From: a virus
Reading direction: 5' to 3' (one strand)
DNA: 28,104 bases
Virus record (IMG/VR): IMGVR_UViG_3300030060_003653
Location: 1-28,104 of that record
In this document: piece by piece, positions 1-7,257 of the stretch
Layout of the letters: the number at the start of each line of letters is the position of its first letter
How positions within the stretch are numbered: position 1 is the first letter of the stretch
Program-made: the position numbers and the translations under genes
Notes under the pieces: generated by a model
Told to the model about the DNA's origin: nothing
The model's input: only the letters and a program-made list of their open reading frames with translations
The model's database searches: none

Positions 1-728
1 TGCACAAGATAGTTTCTCATGTTCGTTTTAAGTGTAGCTCCTTTTAAAGGATCAGAAAAATCAGGATGCTTAATAGCAACCTTTCTTTGTTCTTCAACTA
101 CAACTTTCTGAAACTCCTGTTCTTGATGTCTTTTTAGTTTATGTTGAGATTGCTGTATGCCTTCTCTCCTTCTTCTAAGTTTTCTTTCAATTTTAGCAGC
201 TTCAGTTGGGTCTTCATCATAAAGTTTATCCAACTCTTTTGAATTAAGTTCGTTGTTTAATTCAGCATTAAGAGTAACAGTAAGATTATTTAGATCGTCA
301 ATCTTAGTTGTGTACTCTTTTGACAGACGATCTTTGTCAAATTGCATCTGTCTTTTTTCGACAGCTAATTCTTCAGTTTTTCGTCTGTAGTCGGCATCTT
401 TTTGATAACCTGCTTTTAATTCTTCAAGGTCAACTTCAATCTTTTCACCATTAACAATAATTTGGTGTAGATCAGTTTCTTGTTCTTCTTGAGCATTTGA
501 ATCTTCGGATGCTTCTTCTTGCACTGGAGCTTCCTGTTCAGGTTGAGCTTCAGGTTGTTGTTGAACCTTTTGATTATCTTCGGCTTTAACCTCTGGTTCT
601 TTGGATTCAACTGGTGCTTCTTCTTTTTGAGGTTTAGAAATTACTCCTTTAGAGTCTAATAAACCTTCAATATGTTTAGCAGCACCTTGTACTGAACTTT
701 TGTTCAGTAGCGGATTTGTTTCTGACAT
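1..728 (-). CDS. phage scaffolding protein (3' part outside window)
   Basis: The start is ATG at 728, preceded by AGGAG 7 bases upstream; 242 codons are visible and the frame runs off the left edge. The first ~85 residues are low-complexity and rich in Glu, Gln and Pro. A conserved segment then reads INGEKIEVDLEELKAGYQKD-like (seen here as VNGEKIEVDLEELKAGYQ), followed by long charged helices with coiled-coil character. This acidic disordered head, the GEKIEVDLEEL block and the helical tail are typical of scaffold proteins of marine podoviruses, located between portal and major capsid genes. Gene order (TerL, portal, 95-aa protein, this gene) agrees. The capsid gene would lie just beyond the left edge. 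It would act transiently inside the procapsid. Confidence 0.8.
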   Translation of the reverse strand, partial: MSETNPLLNKSSVQGAAKHIEGLLDSKGVISKPQKEEAPVESKEPEVKAEDNQKVQQQPEAQPEQEAPVQEEASEDSNAQEEQETDLHQIIVNGEKIEVDLEELKAGYQKDADYRRKTEELAVEKRQMQFDKDRLSKEYTTKIDDLNNLTVTLNAELNNELNSKELDKLYDEDPTEAAKIERKLRRRREGIQQSQHKLKRHQEQEFQKVVVEEQRKVAIKHPDFSDPLKGATLKTNMRNYLV

Positions 729-788
729 ATAGTCTCCTATTGTTAAGCTCCCTTGATGGGTTGGCTTATTCTAATCTTTTGACTAGAA

Positions 789-1076
789 TTATTTTTCTTG
801 TTGATTTTGGAAATCAGCTAATTGTTTTTCTGCTAATTTTCCTGTTTCAAGAATTTCTTTAAAATGCTGTTCTACTTTTCCTAGAACTTGGTAAGCTAAC
901 CATAATTTTTCTCTAGCTTCACCATCTTTTGCTCCAGTTTGTTCAAACAAAGCATTTGAATAAATTTTTTTAAGCTCCTGAATAGACTCTTGAAAAAGTT
1001 TATTCTGTAATATCTGTTTCGCCTGAGTTGCCCTGCTCAATTCTTCTGCTCTCTTGGCTTTGTCTTTGTGGTTCAT
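789..1076 (-). CDS. conserved hypothetical head-region protein, 95 aa
   Basis: A mostly helical, charged protein starting MNHKDKAKRAEELSRA and containing the stretch LWLAYQVLGKVEQHFKEIL near the middle. Similar small proteins beginning MNH..RA..A.EL follow the portal gene in marine podoviruses; function is unknown. The start lies 77 bases inside the portal gene in another frame, an unusually long overlap. No Shine-Dalgarno sequence is obvious, so translation may be coupled to the portal. The next gene (scaffold) starts 60 bases downstream. It could be a minor head or procapsid component, but that rests only on position. Confidence 0.65.
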   Translation of the reverse strand: MNHKDKAKRAEELSRATQAKQILQNKLFQESIQELKKIYSNALFEQTGAKDGEAREKLWLAYQVLGKVEQHFKEILETGKLAEKQLADFQNQQEK

Positions 1077-3228
1077 TCAAATTTCGTATCTGTCTGCTTA
1101 GTATATTACCAGACTTTTGTGCCTGTTCAAGTATCTTATTGTTTCCTGACATTAAAGTCTTGTCTAAATCAGCATCTGCTTTGATTTTAGCTGTATCAAG
1201 TTGCGTATTATACTTTAAAGCCATATCTTTTATTCTTGTTTCAAAATCTAAAAGCATTTCTTGTTGTTTTTGCTGTAATTCTTTGTACTCTAGTTCCAAA
1301 TCAGCAATTTTTCTCTTATTCTCAGCATCTATTCTTGTAAATTCAATTTTTTCTATAGGTGTAACTGGTGGAGGAGGTGGTGGAGTAACAAATTGTCTTC
1401 CTAAATCAGGATTGATGAAGTAACTGTCCACTGTTTTTAGTCCTGCGTTCTCTACAATTTTAGATAATGTGTTGTAAATGTTTTTTAAACTTACCATTGG
1501 AAACTCTCTTTGTCCTTGTAAGTTAAAAGCTTGTAATTGTTTGTCTAAAATGTTGTTTAAAATAATTAATTGTTGTTCTTTAGTACCTGTGCCAAGACCC
1601 ACTTGTATTGTAATATTAAATCTATTTTTCCATTCTGTAGGCATTACTGGAATATATTGATTATTTAATTGTATAATTTTTTCTTTATCTTGATATTTAA
1701 CTGAAAGCTCAAACATTTTTCTAAATAAATCTTTTACACCAGTCTCAGCAAATATTCTTGCAATCAACTCTGCTCTCATTTGAGTTTGATTCATTATTGC
1801 AGAGATACCTGTAGCTGTTTTGTTTAACGAATCAGAATCTAAACCTTGATTGTATTTTGTAACACCTGTTCTTACTTCTCTAACTGTATCTAAGTATTCT
1901 AATAATGGAAAAGCTTGTTGTGAAATAGGTTGAGCTTGTATGGGTTGCATAACTTGGTTAGGTGCTTGTTTAGTTCTAACTACACCGCCAGGTCTTGATG
2001 TAAGTAAATCATCCATATTTACCATGCCATCCATAACTGCAACTCTGTTGTTATTAGTTAAATACATATTATCTAATAACTGTCTCATCACAGTTGATTT
2101 CATTAATTGTATATCTTCAACTAATTCTGAAACTGATCTTCCATAAAATCTGTGTGGCATTGGAATTGGTGTAACTGAAACAAACGGAATACTATCACAT
2201 GGCATATTTTCTAAAATAAATTCTGAACTATCACCAACAGATAATATTTTTCTAAGTTCTGCAATACCATCACCATCTGCATCATAACGAACATAGTTTT
2301 CATAAACTGTTATAGTTTGTGTCGATTGATTGTCAGATGTATTAAATGGAAAGTCCTCTATGTTCTGGTATCTTGCTAATCGTTCTGTATTTAATGTTGA
2401 TGCGTCTGAAGTTGGAAGATTATCTACATCATCTTTATCGTAACCCATGCTAATTAATTCTGATCTAGTCATTTGTACTCTGTGTGCAACAAAGTTTGCA
2501 TCTTCAAGTTTGATAGCGGTACGATCAATTAGAAATTCTTCTGGTGGAACAGACTCAACTTTTATATTTCCTTTTGAAATAATTCTTTTTATTTTACAAT
2601 TATATAAATTAAAATTAGGAGTTTGAACTTCCTCTGTATTTAAACCTTGTTGTTCTAAAGCTTTAATCTGATTTTCAAAAGCCTCTTTTGCTTTTTCATC
2701 TGTAGTAATTTTTTCTTCTACAACTTCTATTTCATCTTGTGTATTGTTTAGGGCTTCTTTTTCAGCTTGTGTTAAATTTTCATAAGTTTCATATTCTACT
2801 TTTTGTGTTCTATCGTAGTATATTTTTAAAATTCCATTTTTTTCTAATAAGGCATCTTTGAAAAAATTATATAATAATTGAAAGCCATCATTTTCTTTAT
2901 AAAAAATATGATTTAAATATGCTGTAGCTTGATCGGCTAAAGGTGCATCATCTGCTTTAACTGGCTCACAAGACACAACTTTATCTGATGATGTAAAAAC
3001 TCTTAAAAGATTTGGAAGTAAACTCTCAATGGTATCTGCAACATCTGTACTAACGACTTGCGATCTTCCATCTATTTCATTACCAAGTTTATCACCTTGA
3101 TAATATTCTAAAGATTTTTCTCTTTCAGAAGATAATGTACCTCCTAAAAAACCTAACGAATTATGTATGTGAGATTGTAAAGTATTTTTTAATTCTAAAT
3201 CTTCTAGTCTTTCAATTTTTTTTGCCAT
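1000..3228 (-). CDS. portal protein
   Basis: A 742-aa protein with the hallmarks of the large podovirus portal family. An N-terminal helical region contains SREKSLEYYQGDKLGNEIDGR and VSTDVADTIESLLPNLLRVF. The central RFYGRSVSELVEDIQLMKS segment corresponds to the conserved portal wing/stem. It forms the dodecameric ring at the head vertex through which TerL pumps DNA. The C-terminal 150 residues carry a proline run (TPPPPPPVTP) followed by Lys/Glu/Gln-rich coiled-coil helices, probably the barrel or crown. It begins 2 bases after the TerL stop and overlaps the next gene by 77 bases. No strong Shine-Dalgarno precedes it, so coupling to terL is likely. Confidence 0.9.
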   Translation of the reverse strand: MAKKIERLEDLELKNTLQSHIHNSLGFLGGTLSSEREKSLEYYQGDKLGNEIDGRSQVVSTDVADTIESLLPNLLRVFTSSDKVVSCEPVKADDAPLADQATAYLNHIFYKENDGFQLLYNFFKDALLEKNGILKIYYDRTQKVEYETYENLTQAEKEALNNTQDEIEVVEEKITTDEKAKEAFENQIKALEQQGLNTEEVQTPNFNLYNCKIKRIISKGNIKVESVPPEEFLIDRTAIKLEDANFVAHRVQMTRSELISMGYDKDDVDNLPTSDASTLNTERLARYQNIEDFPFNTSDNQSTQTITVYENYVRYDADGDGIAELRKILSVGDSSEFILENMPCDSIPFVSVTPIPMPHRFYGRSVSELVEDIQLMKSTVMRQLLDNMYLTNNNRVAVMDGMVNMDDLLTSRPGGVVRTKQAPNQVMQPIQAQPISQQAFPLLEYLDTVREVRTGVTKYNQGLDSDSLNKTATGISAIMNQTQMRAELIARIFAETGVKDLFRKMFELSVKYQDKEKIIQLNNQYIPVMPTEWKNRFNITIQVGLGTGTKEQQLIILNNILDKQLQAFNLQGQREFPMVSLKNIYNTLSKIVENAGLKTVDSYFINPDLGRQFVTPPPPPPVTPIEKIEFTRIDAENKRKIADLELEYKELQQKQQEMLLDFETRIKDMALKYNTQLDTAKIKADADLDKTLMSGNNKILEQAQKSGNILSRQIRNLNEPQRQSQESRRIEQGNSGETDITE

Positions 3229-3230
3229 AA

Positions 3231-4499
3231 CTAAACTATATAACTTGTATCAACATGGACTGGTTCTTTCCAGTTTGTTTTTTGTCCACCAATAAATGTG
3301 CAGCCATATCTAAATGCGTCTGCTGGATGTGATGCAAAATTGTGTATTGGTCTGTTTTTGAAACACTGATTTTTTTCATCCCATTTTTTTGAGTAAGCTT
3401 TTAATGCTTCAACACCCATTGCTGTATTTTGTCTGTCAAAATAACAATTAGGTAAAGCTTTTCGTACTGCCTCAATTCCATCTTCAATAGAAAGTTTTGG
3501 TGCAATATCAAATGATATACCTAATTCCAAAGCGATTTCCAACCTTGATTTTCCAAAAGCTCCTAATTCCCTAACTTTTATATCATGCGGAGCTATATGT
3601 CTATAATATTTATAAGGTTTGCTGTCCAGCAGGTCTGCATAAAAATCTAATCCTTCACCTGAGTTTTCTTCATAATCAATCACCCTAATTTGATCTCCAT
3701 GTCTTTGAACAAACCAAATAGCTGTAGAATCTTTTAAACCTAAATCCCACCAAGTTTCTGTATCTAGGTTTTCATCATAAGGCACAGATGTCATTCTTTT
3801 TCCTACTTCTAGCTTTTCTATAATAGCTCCATAATAAGAACCTGTGATTGCTGCTTGAAACGAACATTCAAACTCCTGATTATATAGATCATCTGACATG
3901 GTATTTTGTGCAGATCGCAATTCTTCTTTGTCTAAAATTTGTGTTTGAGATGCTTTGAAAACCCCTGTCCACCAACCTTTTTGTTGCATAGCTTCTTTGT
4001 GAAGTTTGTAAAAATAATTTTGACCTTTGGGTGTACCTATAAATACACACCATCCTTTCCTGTCGGCTAATGCTGGTCGGATAATTTCTGGAAACAATGT
4101 TGGACTAATATTCTGCGTTTCATCCATAACACATCCATCTAAAAAGATACCTCTTAATGCTTGATCATTCTCAGCACCTAAGATTGTTATTCTTGATCCA
4201 TTAGGAAAATCACATCTAAGTTCTGATTCATTAAATTTAACAAAGGGAATATTCTTGGCGAAATTTTTAATGTAATCCCATGCCGTACTTTTACCCTGTT
4301 TGAATGTTGGCGAAATAAAGGCATATCTAGGATTCGGCTGCTTATTAGTTAAAGCATCCCTTATCATGTGGTTAATGCACATTACAGTTTTGCCAGACCG
4401 CCTATGTGCCACAATAACATTGAATCTGCTTTTAGGAATTTGTGTGTGTAAAAATTTTTGAAGTTTTCTTGGTGAATATGGAATTACGATTTCTGACAT
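3231..4499 (-). CDS. terL: terminase large subunit
   Basis: A 422-aa packaging motor: an ATPase with a headful or site-specific nuclease. Walker A is AHRRSGKT at residues 31-38; Walker B is VMDE with D126-E127; the coupling motif is FIGTPKG near 153-159. The C-terminal RNase H-like nuclease shows its acidic residues in WWDLG (D252), in HDIKVREL in the middle, and in HPADAFRYG (D394). Length is on the compact side but complete for this family. Neighbours are the portal downstream (2-base gap) and a 57-aa gene upstream. The start ATG at 4499 has only a weak GGGG tract upstream. Confidence 0.95.
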   Translation of the reverse strand: MSEIVIPYSPRKLQKFLHTQIPKSRFNVIVAHRRSGKTVMCINHMIRDALTNKQPNPRYAFISPTFKQGKSTAWDYIKNFAKNIPFVKFNESELRCDFPNGSRITILGAENDQALRGIFLDGCVMDETQNISPTLFPEIIRPALADRKGWCVFIGTPKGQNYFYKLHKEAMQQKGWWTGVFKASQTQILDKEELRSAQNTMSDDLYNQEFECSFQAAITGSYYGAIIEKLEVGKRMTSVPYDENLDTETWWDLGLKDSTAIWFVQRHGDQIRVIDYEENSGEGLDFYADLLDSKPYKYYRHIAPHDIKVRELGAFGKSRLEIALELGISFDIAPKLSIEDGIEAVRKALPNCYFDRQNTAMGVEALKAYSKKWDEKNQCFKNRPIHNFASHPADAFRYGCTFIGGQKTNWKEPVHVDTSYIV

Positions 4500-4517
4500 T
4501 TAAAATAAAACCCCTAC

Positions 4518-4691
4518 CTAGTGAATAGTGTCATTCTCAGGAAAAGGCAAGTTTTCTATGTTGAGTTCTCTACCGATATATTTGGAAAAGTCTTTAGCAT
4601 CTTCATAGTCTGAGAAACCTTCAAAGTGAACAGAAACAGTATTAGTCATTTCTGAAACAAGTATCACTGCATATATTTTTGGCTTTTCCAT
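4518..4691 (-). CDS. small conserved hypothetical protein, 57 aa
   Basis: Starts at ATG 4691 with a strong GAGGAG ribosome-binding site 8 bases upstream, and ends at TAG 18 bases before terL. The protein begins MEKPKIYAVILVSEM and continues with alternating hydrophobic residues, then SDYEDAKDFSKYIGRELN, suggesting a small alpha/beta fold (strand-strand-helix). No known motif. Its place between terS and terL suggests a packaging role or simply an early-late small protein; neither can be shown from the sequence. Confidence 0.7.
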   Translation of the reverse strand: MEKPKIYAVILVSEMTNTVSVHFEGFSDYEDAKDFSKYIGRELNIENLPFPENDTIH

Positions 4692-4763
4692 AAATCGGTC
4701 TCCTCATCTATTTATATATACCTCCCCATTTTAATCGACAAACGAAATATATAGTTTGGTGGT

Positions 4764-4782
4764 GGGGTTTCATCAAAACCCC
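4764..4782. repeat. GC-rich hairpin, 7-bp perfect stem
   Basis: GGGGTTT (4764-4770) pairs with AAACCCC (4776-4782) around a CATCA loop. Neither strand has a T-run directly after it, so it is not a standard intrinsic terminator. It stands out in an otherwise very AT-rich intergenic region downstream of terS. Confidence 0.5.
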
Positions 4783-4836
4783 CCAGAAATACTAATACAA
4801 CTAGAATAATTACTGATAACGATCAATTATAAGAAC

Positions 4837-4884
4837 CAACTAGCACTAGAAATATATATTTATTATGCAACTAGCACCAGAATA
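4837..4884. repeat. two direct repeats, 31-base period
   Basis: CAACTAGCAC(T/C)AGAA occurs at 4837-4851 and 4868-4882, one mismatch in 15 bases. Shorter derivatives are CAACTAGAATAA around 4798 and AGCTAGAAATAA at 4884. The spacing is about three helical turns, as expected for sites bound by the same protein on one DNA face. Confidence 0.5.
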
Positions 4885-4985
4885 GCTAGAAATAACGAAA
4901 ACCTATAACAACTGTGGGCAACAATACGCACAAACTTTGGCAGTCCATCAACAATAAATGTTGTAATACTTTACTTATTTAATAA

Positions 4986-5393
4986 TTACTGAGACTTTTC
5001 CCATTTAACAACAAGAGGTGTTTCTGCATTAAAACTGTGTTTAACTTGCTGTTTATTGGAATATTTAGGTAATAAATGGGTTGCTTTCCACTTAGTTAAT
5101 GCGACAGCTTCCTTTACTAAATGACTAATAGCAAGGTCGCCTTTGCCATTAATCTTGAAGTCTGCTATTGCACTTTCAAGCTGTGATGTAGCTTCGCTTA
5201 ATAGATAATCAACTCCGTCTTGTTTGGCTTGTTCATATTCTTGTCTCACTTTGGGCTTTTTGTGTAAAAGCTTTCTAAATCCCTCCCATGACAGTGATCT
5301 AGCTTCTAATGCCTTTTTAATCCCTTTTCCAAGAGCTAATTCTGCAAATAAGCTTTCTAATACTTCTGATGTGAACTTTACTTTATTACTCAT
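4986..5393 (-). CDS. terS: terminase small subunit
   Basis: A 135-aa protein with an N-terminal helix-turn-helix-like part (LALGKGIKKALEARSLSW to LLHKKPKVRQEYEQAKQDG, residues ~20-60) and a helical middle probably used for oligomerisation. This layout matches Sf6/P22-style small terminases, which bind the packaging site and recruit TerL. The start ATG 5393 lacks a clear Shine-Dalgarno. It is the first gene of the minus-strand packaging unit, divergent from the plus-strand small-gene operon; the putative recognition region lies directly downstream (4692-4985). Confidence 0.75.
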   Translation of the reverse strand: MSNKVKFTSEVLESLFAELALGKGIKKALEARSLSWEGFRKLLHKKPKVRQEYEQAKQDGVDYLLSEATSQLESAIADFKINGKGDLAISHLVKEAVALTKWKATHLLPKYSNKQQVKHSFNAETPLVVKWEKSQ

Positions 5394-5407
5394 AAATATG
5401 TTGTTGA

Positions 5408-5451
5408 CTAGGTATTGACAAGATAGTCATAATTTGTTATTAAATACCTAT
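5408..5451. promoter_or_regulatory. divergent promoter region with inverted repeat
   Basis: On the plus strand TTGACA (5415-5420) stands 17 bases from TATTAA (5438-5443), a plausible sigma-70-type promoter for the small-gene operon. It is bracketed by a perfect 8-base inverted repeat, TAGGTATT (5409-5416) and AATACCTA (5443-5450), overlapping both promoter boxes, which suggests an operator. The same region must also serve terS on the other strand. Confidence 0.5.
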
Positions 5452-5491
5452 GTTGAATATAAACAAAAAACACAAAAAAGAAAGGGTAAAT

Positions 5492-5824
5492 ATGAACATA
5501 CAAGAAATAGAAAGAATAGGAAATGAAGCACAAAAAAGAAATGACCAAGAATTTAAAGAAAACAAGAAAAATATTAACTTTTCTTTAAGGGGTCATGATA
5601 AGTATTTTTATGCTTATCAATGTGCCTTATTTACTAAAAATGTAAAAAAGTATGGCTTTGGACATATTACAGTTGAAATGATTGACAAAGATGGAGTTTG
5701 CTTCAATCAATATTCTATAAACAATGGTTATAATAAATATTGTAGGGATATGAAAAGATTTAGCAGTAAAGAAGAAATGCTAGGTTTTGTCATTGGTTAT
5801 AATCAAGCAATAGAAAATTATTAG
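5492..5824 (+). CDS. hypothetical protein, 110 aa
   Basis: Start ATG 5492 is chosen because AAAGAAAGGG lies just upstream; an in-frame ATG at 5450 would add a Lys/Asn-rich leader and would sit almost on the promoter. The protein begins MNIQEIERIGNEAQKRNDQE, has a charged helical N-terminus and a mixed alpha/beta C-terminus (YGFGHITVEMIDKDGVCFNQ). No known motif. First gene of the plus-strand small-gene operon, so probably an early host-interaction protein. Confidence 0.65.
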   Translation: MNIQEIERIGNEAQKRNDQEFKENKKNINFSLRGHDKYFYAYQCALFTKNVKKYGFGHITVEMIDKDGVCFNQYSINNGYNKYCRDMKRFSSKEEMLGFVIGYNQAIENY

Positions 5825-5833
5825 GAGGTATCT

Positions 5834-5992
5834 ATGCTTAAAGCTTTCTATTTAGCTCTATGTTATGCACTAGCAATGTTCGGTTTGCTAGTCATAACAC
5901 AAATTAACCTTTGGCTAGGTTTATCAATGTTTTTTTTGTTCCTTGTTAAATTCTGGCTACAACTACCAACATATGAGGGAAATAATGGATAG
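5834..5992 (+). CDS. small two-pass membrane protein, 52 aa
   Basis: ATG 5834 follows a strong GGAGG by 5 bases. Two hydrophobic helices are visible: residues ~5-21 (FYLALCYALAMFGLLVI) and ~27-44 (WLGLSMFFLFLVKFWL). The C-terminus is short and polar. No known family. Gene-dense operon context and inner-membrane location suggest an early function such as membrane takeover or exclusion of other phages, but that is a guess. Confidence 0.6.
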   Translation: MLKAFYLALCYALAMFGLLVITQINLWLGLSMFFLFLVKFWLQLPTYEGNNG

Positions 5993-6038
5993 ATGGAAAG
6001 AGGGTAAAAATGAATGGATGTATGAGGAGGGAAGATGA
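5985..6038 (+). CDS. 17-codon open frame, possible coupling peptide
   Basis: ATG 5985 lies inside the end of the preceding gene with GAGGG 5 bases before it; the frame encodes MDRWKEGKNEWMYEEGR and ends in an ATGA overlap with the next gene. It could be a real micro-protein, or may only keep ribosomes moving toward the strong GAGGAGGG site it contains. Nothing in the peptide is recognisable. Confidence 0.3.
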   Translation: MDRWKEGKNEWMYEEGR

Positions 6039-6298
6039 CCAGACCACATTTAATATTAAAAAGATATAATTTAAATTTAACTAATGGCAAAAGTAATTAT
6101 AAATTGGAAAATGTGACAAGCAAACACTGTCCTAATTGTAATGAGCTATTATTTAACGAAGTTAATCAACCTGAAATAGATTATCCTTATGTTTGTTTAT
6201 TGTGTGATGAAAACTTTTTTAATATTGAGTTAAAAGAAAACAATAATAAATCTGATGTAGATTTATTTATAGAAAGGACACATGAAAACAATAATTGA
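6035..6298 (+). CDS. zinc-ribbon-like protein, 87 aa
   Basis: Two Cys pairs, C32-P-N-C35 and C54-L-L-C57, separated by 18 residues, form a typical zinc ribbon. The N-terminus is basic with Asn and Leu; the C-terminus is acidic. Start ATG 6035 has GAGGAGGG 4-5 bases upstream and overlaps the preceding short frame by 4 bases. Small zinc ribbons in phages often bind nucleic acid or host polymerase; which applies here cannot be told. Confidence 0.65.
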   Translation: MTRPHLILKRYNLNLTNGKSNYKLENVTSKHCPNCNELLFNEVNQPEIDYPYVCLLCDENFFNIELKENNNKSDVDLFIERTHENNN

Positions 6299-6398
6299 GG
6301 GTTTAATATTCTTTGCTCTTATGTACTTCTTGCTTTTCTATGGGTTAGAAATAGCAATAAACTTTGAGCAACATATATTAAATACAAGGGAGATATAA
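6282..6398 (+). CDS. single-pass membrane micro-protein, 38 aa
   Basis: ATG 6282 with AAAGGA upstream. MKTIIEGLIFFALMYFLLFYG forms one hydrophobic helix (residues ~4-24), followed by a short polar tail. It overlaps the zinc-ribbon gene by 17 bases in another frame. No family recognised. Confidence 0.5.
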   Translation: MKTIIEGLIFFALMYFLLFYGLEIAINFEQHILNTREI

Positions 6399-6424
6399 TG
6401 ATTAAAAAACAAAGGAGGAAAACA

Positions 6425-6526
6425 ATGAAAAAATACATAGATAAATTTCATGTTTGGCACTTGCATTACAGACAAGAAATAATTTGGTTTGTGGTTGGTT
6501 TTGTTATTGGAGCAATACTATTATGA
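6425..6526 (+). CDS. single-pass membrane micro-protein, 33 aa, His-rich head
   Basis: ATG 6425 has an ideal AAAGGAGG with a 6-base spacer; an upstream in-frame ATG at 6398 would place this ribosome site inside the gene, so 6425 is preferred. The head KYIDKFHVWHLHYRQE has three His in six residues, followed by a C-terminal membrane helix (IIWFVVGFVIGAILL). It overlaps the lipoprotein gene by ATGA. Unknown function. Confidence 0.5.
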   Translation: MKKYIDKFHVWHLHYRQEIIWFVVGFVIGAILL

Positions 6527-6639
6527 AATATATATTTTATTTCTTAATACTGTTCGTTTTGGGTTGTTCTCAAATACAAGACTTTGACCCCAATCCAAGC
6601 ACAACAATAGTTAAAACAATAATGAAAGGGAAAAAATAA
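6523..6639 (+). CDS. small predicted lipoprotein, 38 aa
   Basis: MKYIFYFLILFVLGCSQ is a short lipoprotein signal: one Lys, a hydrophobic core and the lipobox VLG-C at Cys15. After cleavage a 24-residue lipid-anchored peptide remains; Ser at +2 predicts the outer membrane. The body contains DFDPNPSTT. The size would suit an outer-membrane spanin (Rz1-like) or a superinfection-exclusion lipoprotein of the T5 Llp kind. It lies in the putative early operon rather than with the lysis genes, which favours the second. Starts in an ATGA overlap with the preceding gene. Confidence 0.6.
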   Translation: MKYIFYFLILFVLGCSQIQDFDPNPSTTIVKTIMKGKK

Positions 6640-6809
6640 TGGCACAAGACTTATCAGAAAAAATAGATGAATATTGTTTAGAAAATTACGGACATACAAA
6701 CTGGGGTTATTTAAACACTTATAAAAAAGAGGAGTTAGATAAAAATGACCATGAAATGGAAGGTGGAATTGTTTTTTGGTTAGAACCGAAGGAAGATGAT
6801 GATGTTTGA
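6639..6809 (+). CDS. hypothetical acidic protein, 56 aa
   Basis: ATG 6639 overlaps the lipoprotein stop (TAATG) with GAAAGGG upstream. The protein begins MAQDLSEKIDEYCLENYGHT and ends in EPKEDDDV, strongly acidic and soluble. No motif recognised. Translationally coupled to its neighbours. Confidence 0.55.
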   Translation: MAQDLSEKIDEYCLENYGHTNWGYLNTYKKEELDKNDHEMEGGIVFWLEPKEDDDV

Positions 6810-6960
6810 AGTATTAATGAATATGTTAGAAGACAGATCATTTCATATACTGCTATTGACAATTATTGCTGGAGTTGTATATTTCAAATGGAAAGAAAGT
6901 AGAAAAGGGTATGAAAGATATAAAAAATGGAAAGCTAGTCAAGGTTGGTCAGACCATTAA
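6802..6960 (+). CDS. single-pass membrane protein, 52 aa
   Basis: Three consecutive in-frame ATG codons at 6796, 6799 and 6802 follow AAGGAAG; 6802 gives the best spacing. A membrane helix (residues ~14-29, FHILLLTIIAGVVYF) is followed by a basic, aromatic-rich tail (KWKESRKGYERYKKWKASQG). Positive residues after the helix predict an N-out, C-in orientation. Unknown function. Confidence 0.55.
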   Translation: MFEVLMNMLEDRSFHILLLTIIAGVVYFKWKESRKGYERYKKWKASQGWSDH

Positions 6961-7084
6961 TAAAATGGAAATTAAAACTGGTCATATACTTTGGTTAGAA
7001 AAAGAAACGATTAAAAATATATTAGCAGGAAAGGGAAAATGTTTAAAAGAAACGATATTGTATATCACAAACAGCTTAAAATAA
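6911..7084 (+). CDS. doubtful small frame, 57 aa
   Basis: This frame overlaps the end of the 52-aa membrane protein and the start of the next gene (7039). AAAAGGG abuts ATG 6911 with almost no spacer, and a second ATG at 6965 has no ribosome site. The peptide (KDIKNGKLVKVGQTINKMEI...) has no recognised family. Kept because the 78 bases between 6960 and 7039 are otherwise unexplained. Confidence 0.25.
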   Translation: MKDIKNGKLVKVGQTINKMEIKTGHILWLEKETIKNILAGKGKCLKETILYITNSLK

Positions 7085-7236
7085 TTGGTTGGGTGTATAA
7101 AGCACCAACAAGAAACACAAGCGATTGTGTGATCATAGACCTTGAAAAAGAAATGCAAGGTATCAAATCCAAAATAAACGTCAAGGAATATGACCTTGAA
7201 TTACAATGTAATGGGGATGGATATTGTTATGAGTAA
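7039..7236 (+). CDS. hypothetical protein, 65 aa, possible small beta barrel
   Basis: ATG 7039 has GGAAAGGG close upstream. The N-terminus FKRNDIVYHKQLKIIGWVY looks like the first two strands of an SH3-like/KOW barrel, as in many small phage proteins beginning with a hydrophobic-D-x-V-Y pattern. The C-terminus ends CNGDGYCYE with two Cys. The fold call is a guess from strand pattern. Confidence 0.5.
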   Translation: MFKRNDIVYHKQLKIIGWVYKAPTRNTSDCVIIDLEKEMQGIKSKINVKEYDLELQCNGDGYCYE

Positions 7237-7257
7237 TAATTTAATAAAGGAGGGATA

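Larger units (their letters stand above)
4692..4985. other. 294-base non-coding region between terS and the 57-aa gene
   Basis: The longest gene-free stretch in the window. It holds a GC-rich hairpin (4764-4782), two near-identical 15-base direct repeats 31 bases apart (4837 and 4868), a short inverted repeat CAACA/TGTTG (4949-4963), and an RBS-proximal tract GGGGAGG on the minus strand. A TATAAT-like box on the minus strand (4826-4831) could be a promoter for the packaging genes, but no good -35 accompanies it. Its position next to terS makes it a candidate packaging (pac/cos) or regulatory region. Confidence 0.55.

Noticed and set aside
416-610. Minus-strand Lys-rich 64-aa frame
   Set aside because: It lies inside the scaffold gene in another frame; the scaffold frame has the ribosome site and conserved segment.
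768-789. Hairpin between the 95-aa gene and scaffold
   Set aside because: Six A/T-rich pairs with a mismatch; too weak, and transcription must continue into the scaffold gene.
1028-2146. Plus-strand frames opposite the portal gene
   Set aside because: They are opposite-strand shadows of a clear portal gene, with no ribosome sites.
4764-4782. Intrinsic terminator after terS
   Set aside because: No T-run follows on either strand, so it is listed only as a hairpin.
6454-6522. N-terminal extension of the lipoprotein gene
   Set aside because: It removes the signal-peptide start and has no ribosome site; the 23 extra residues are the other frame of the 33-aa membrane protein.
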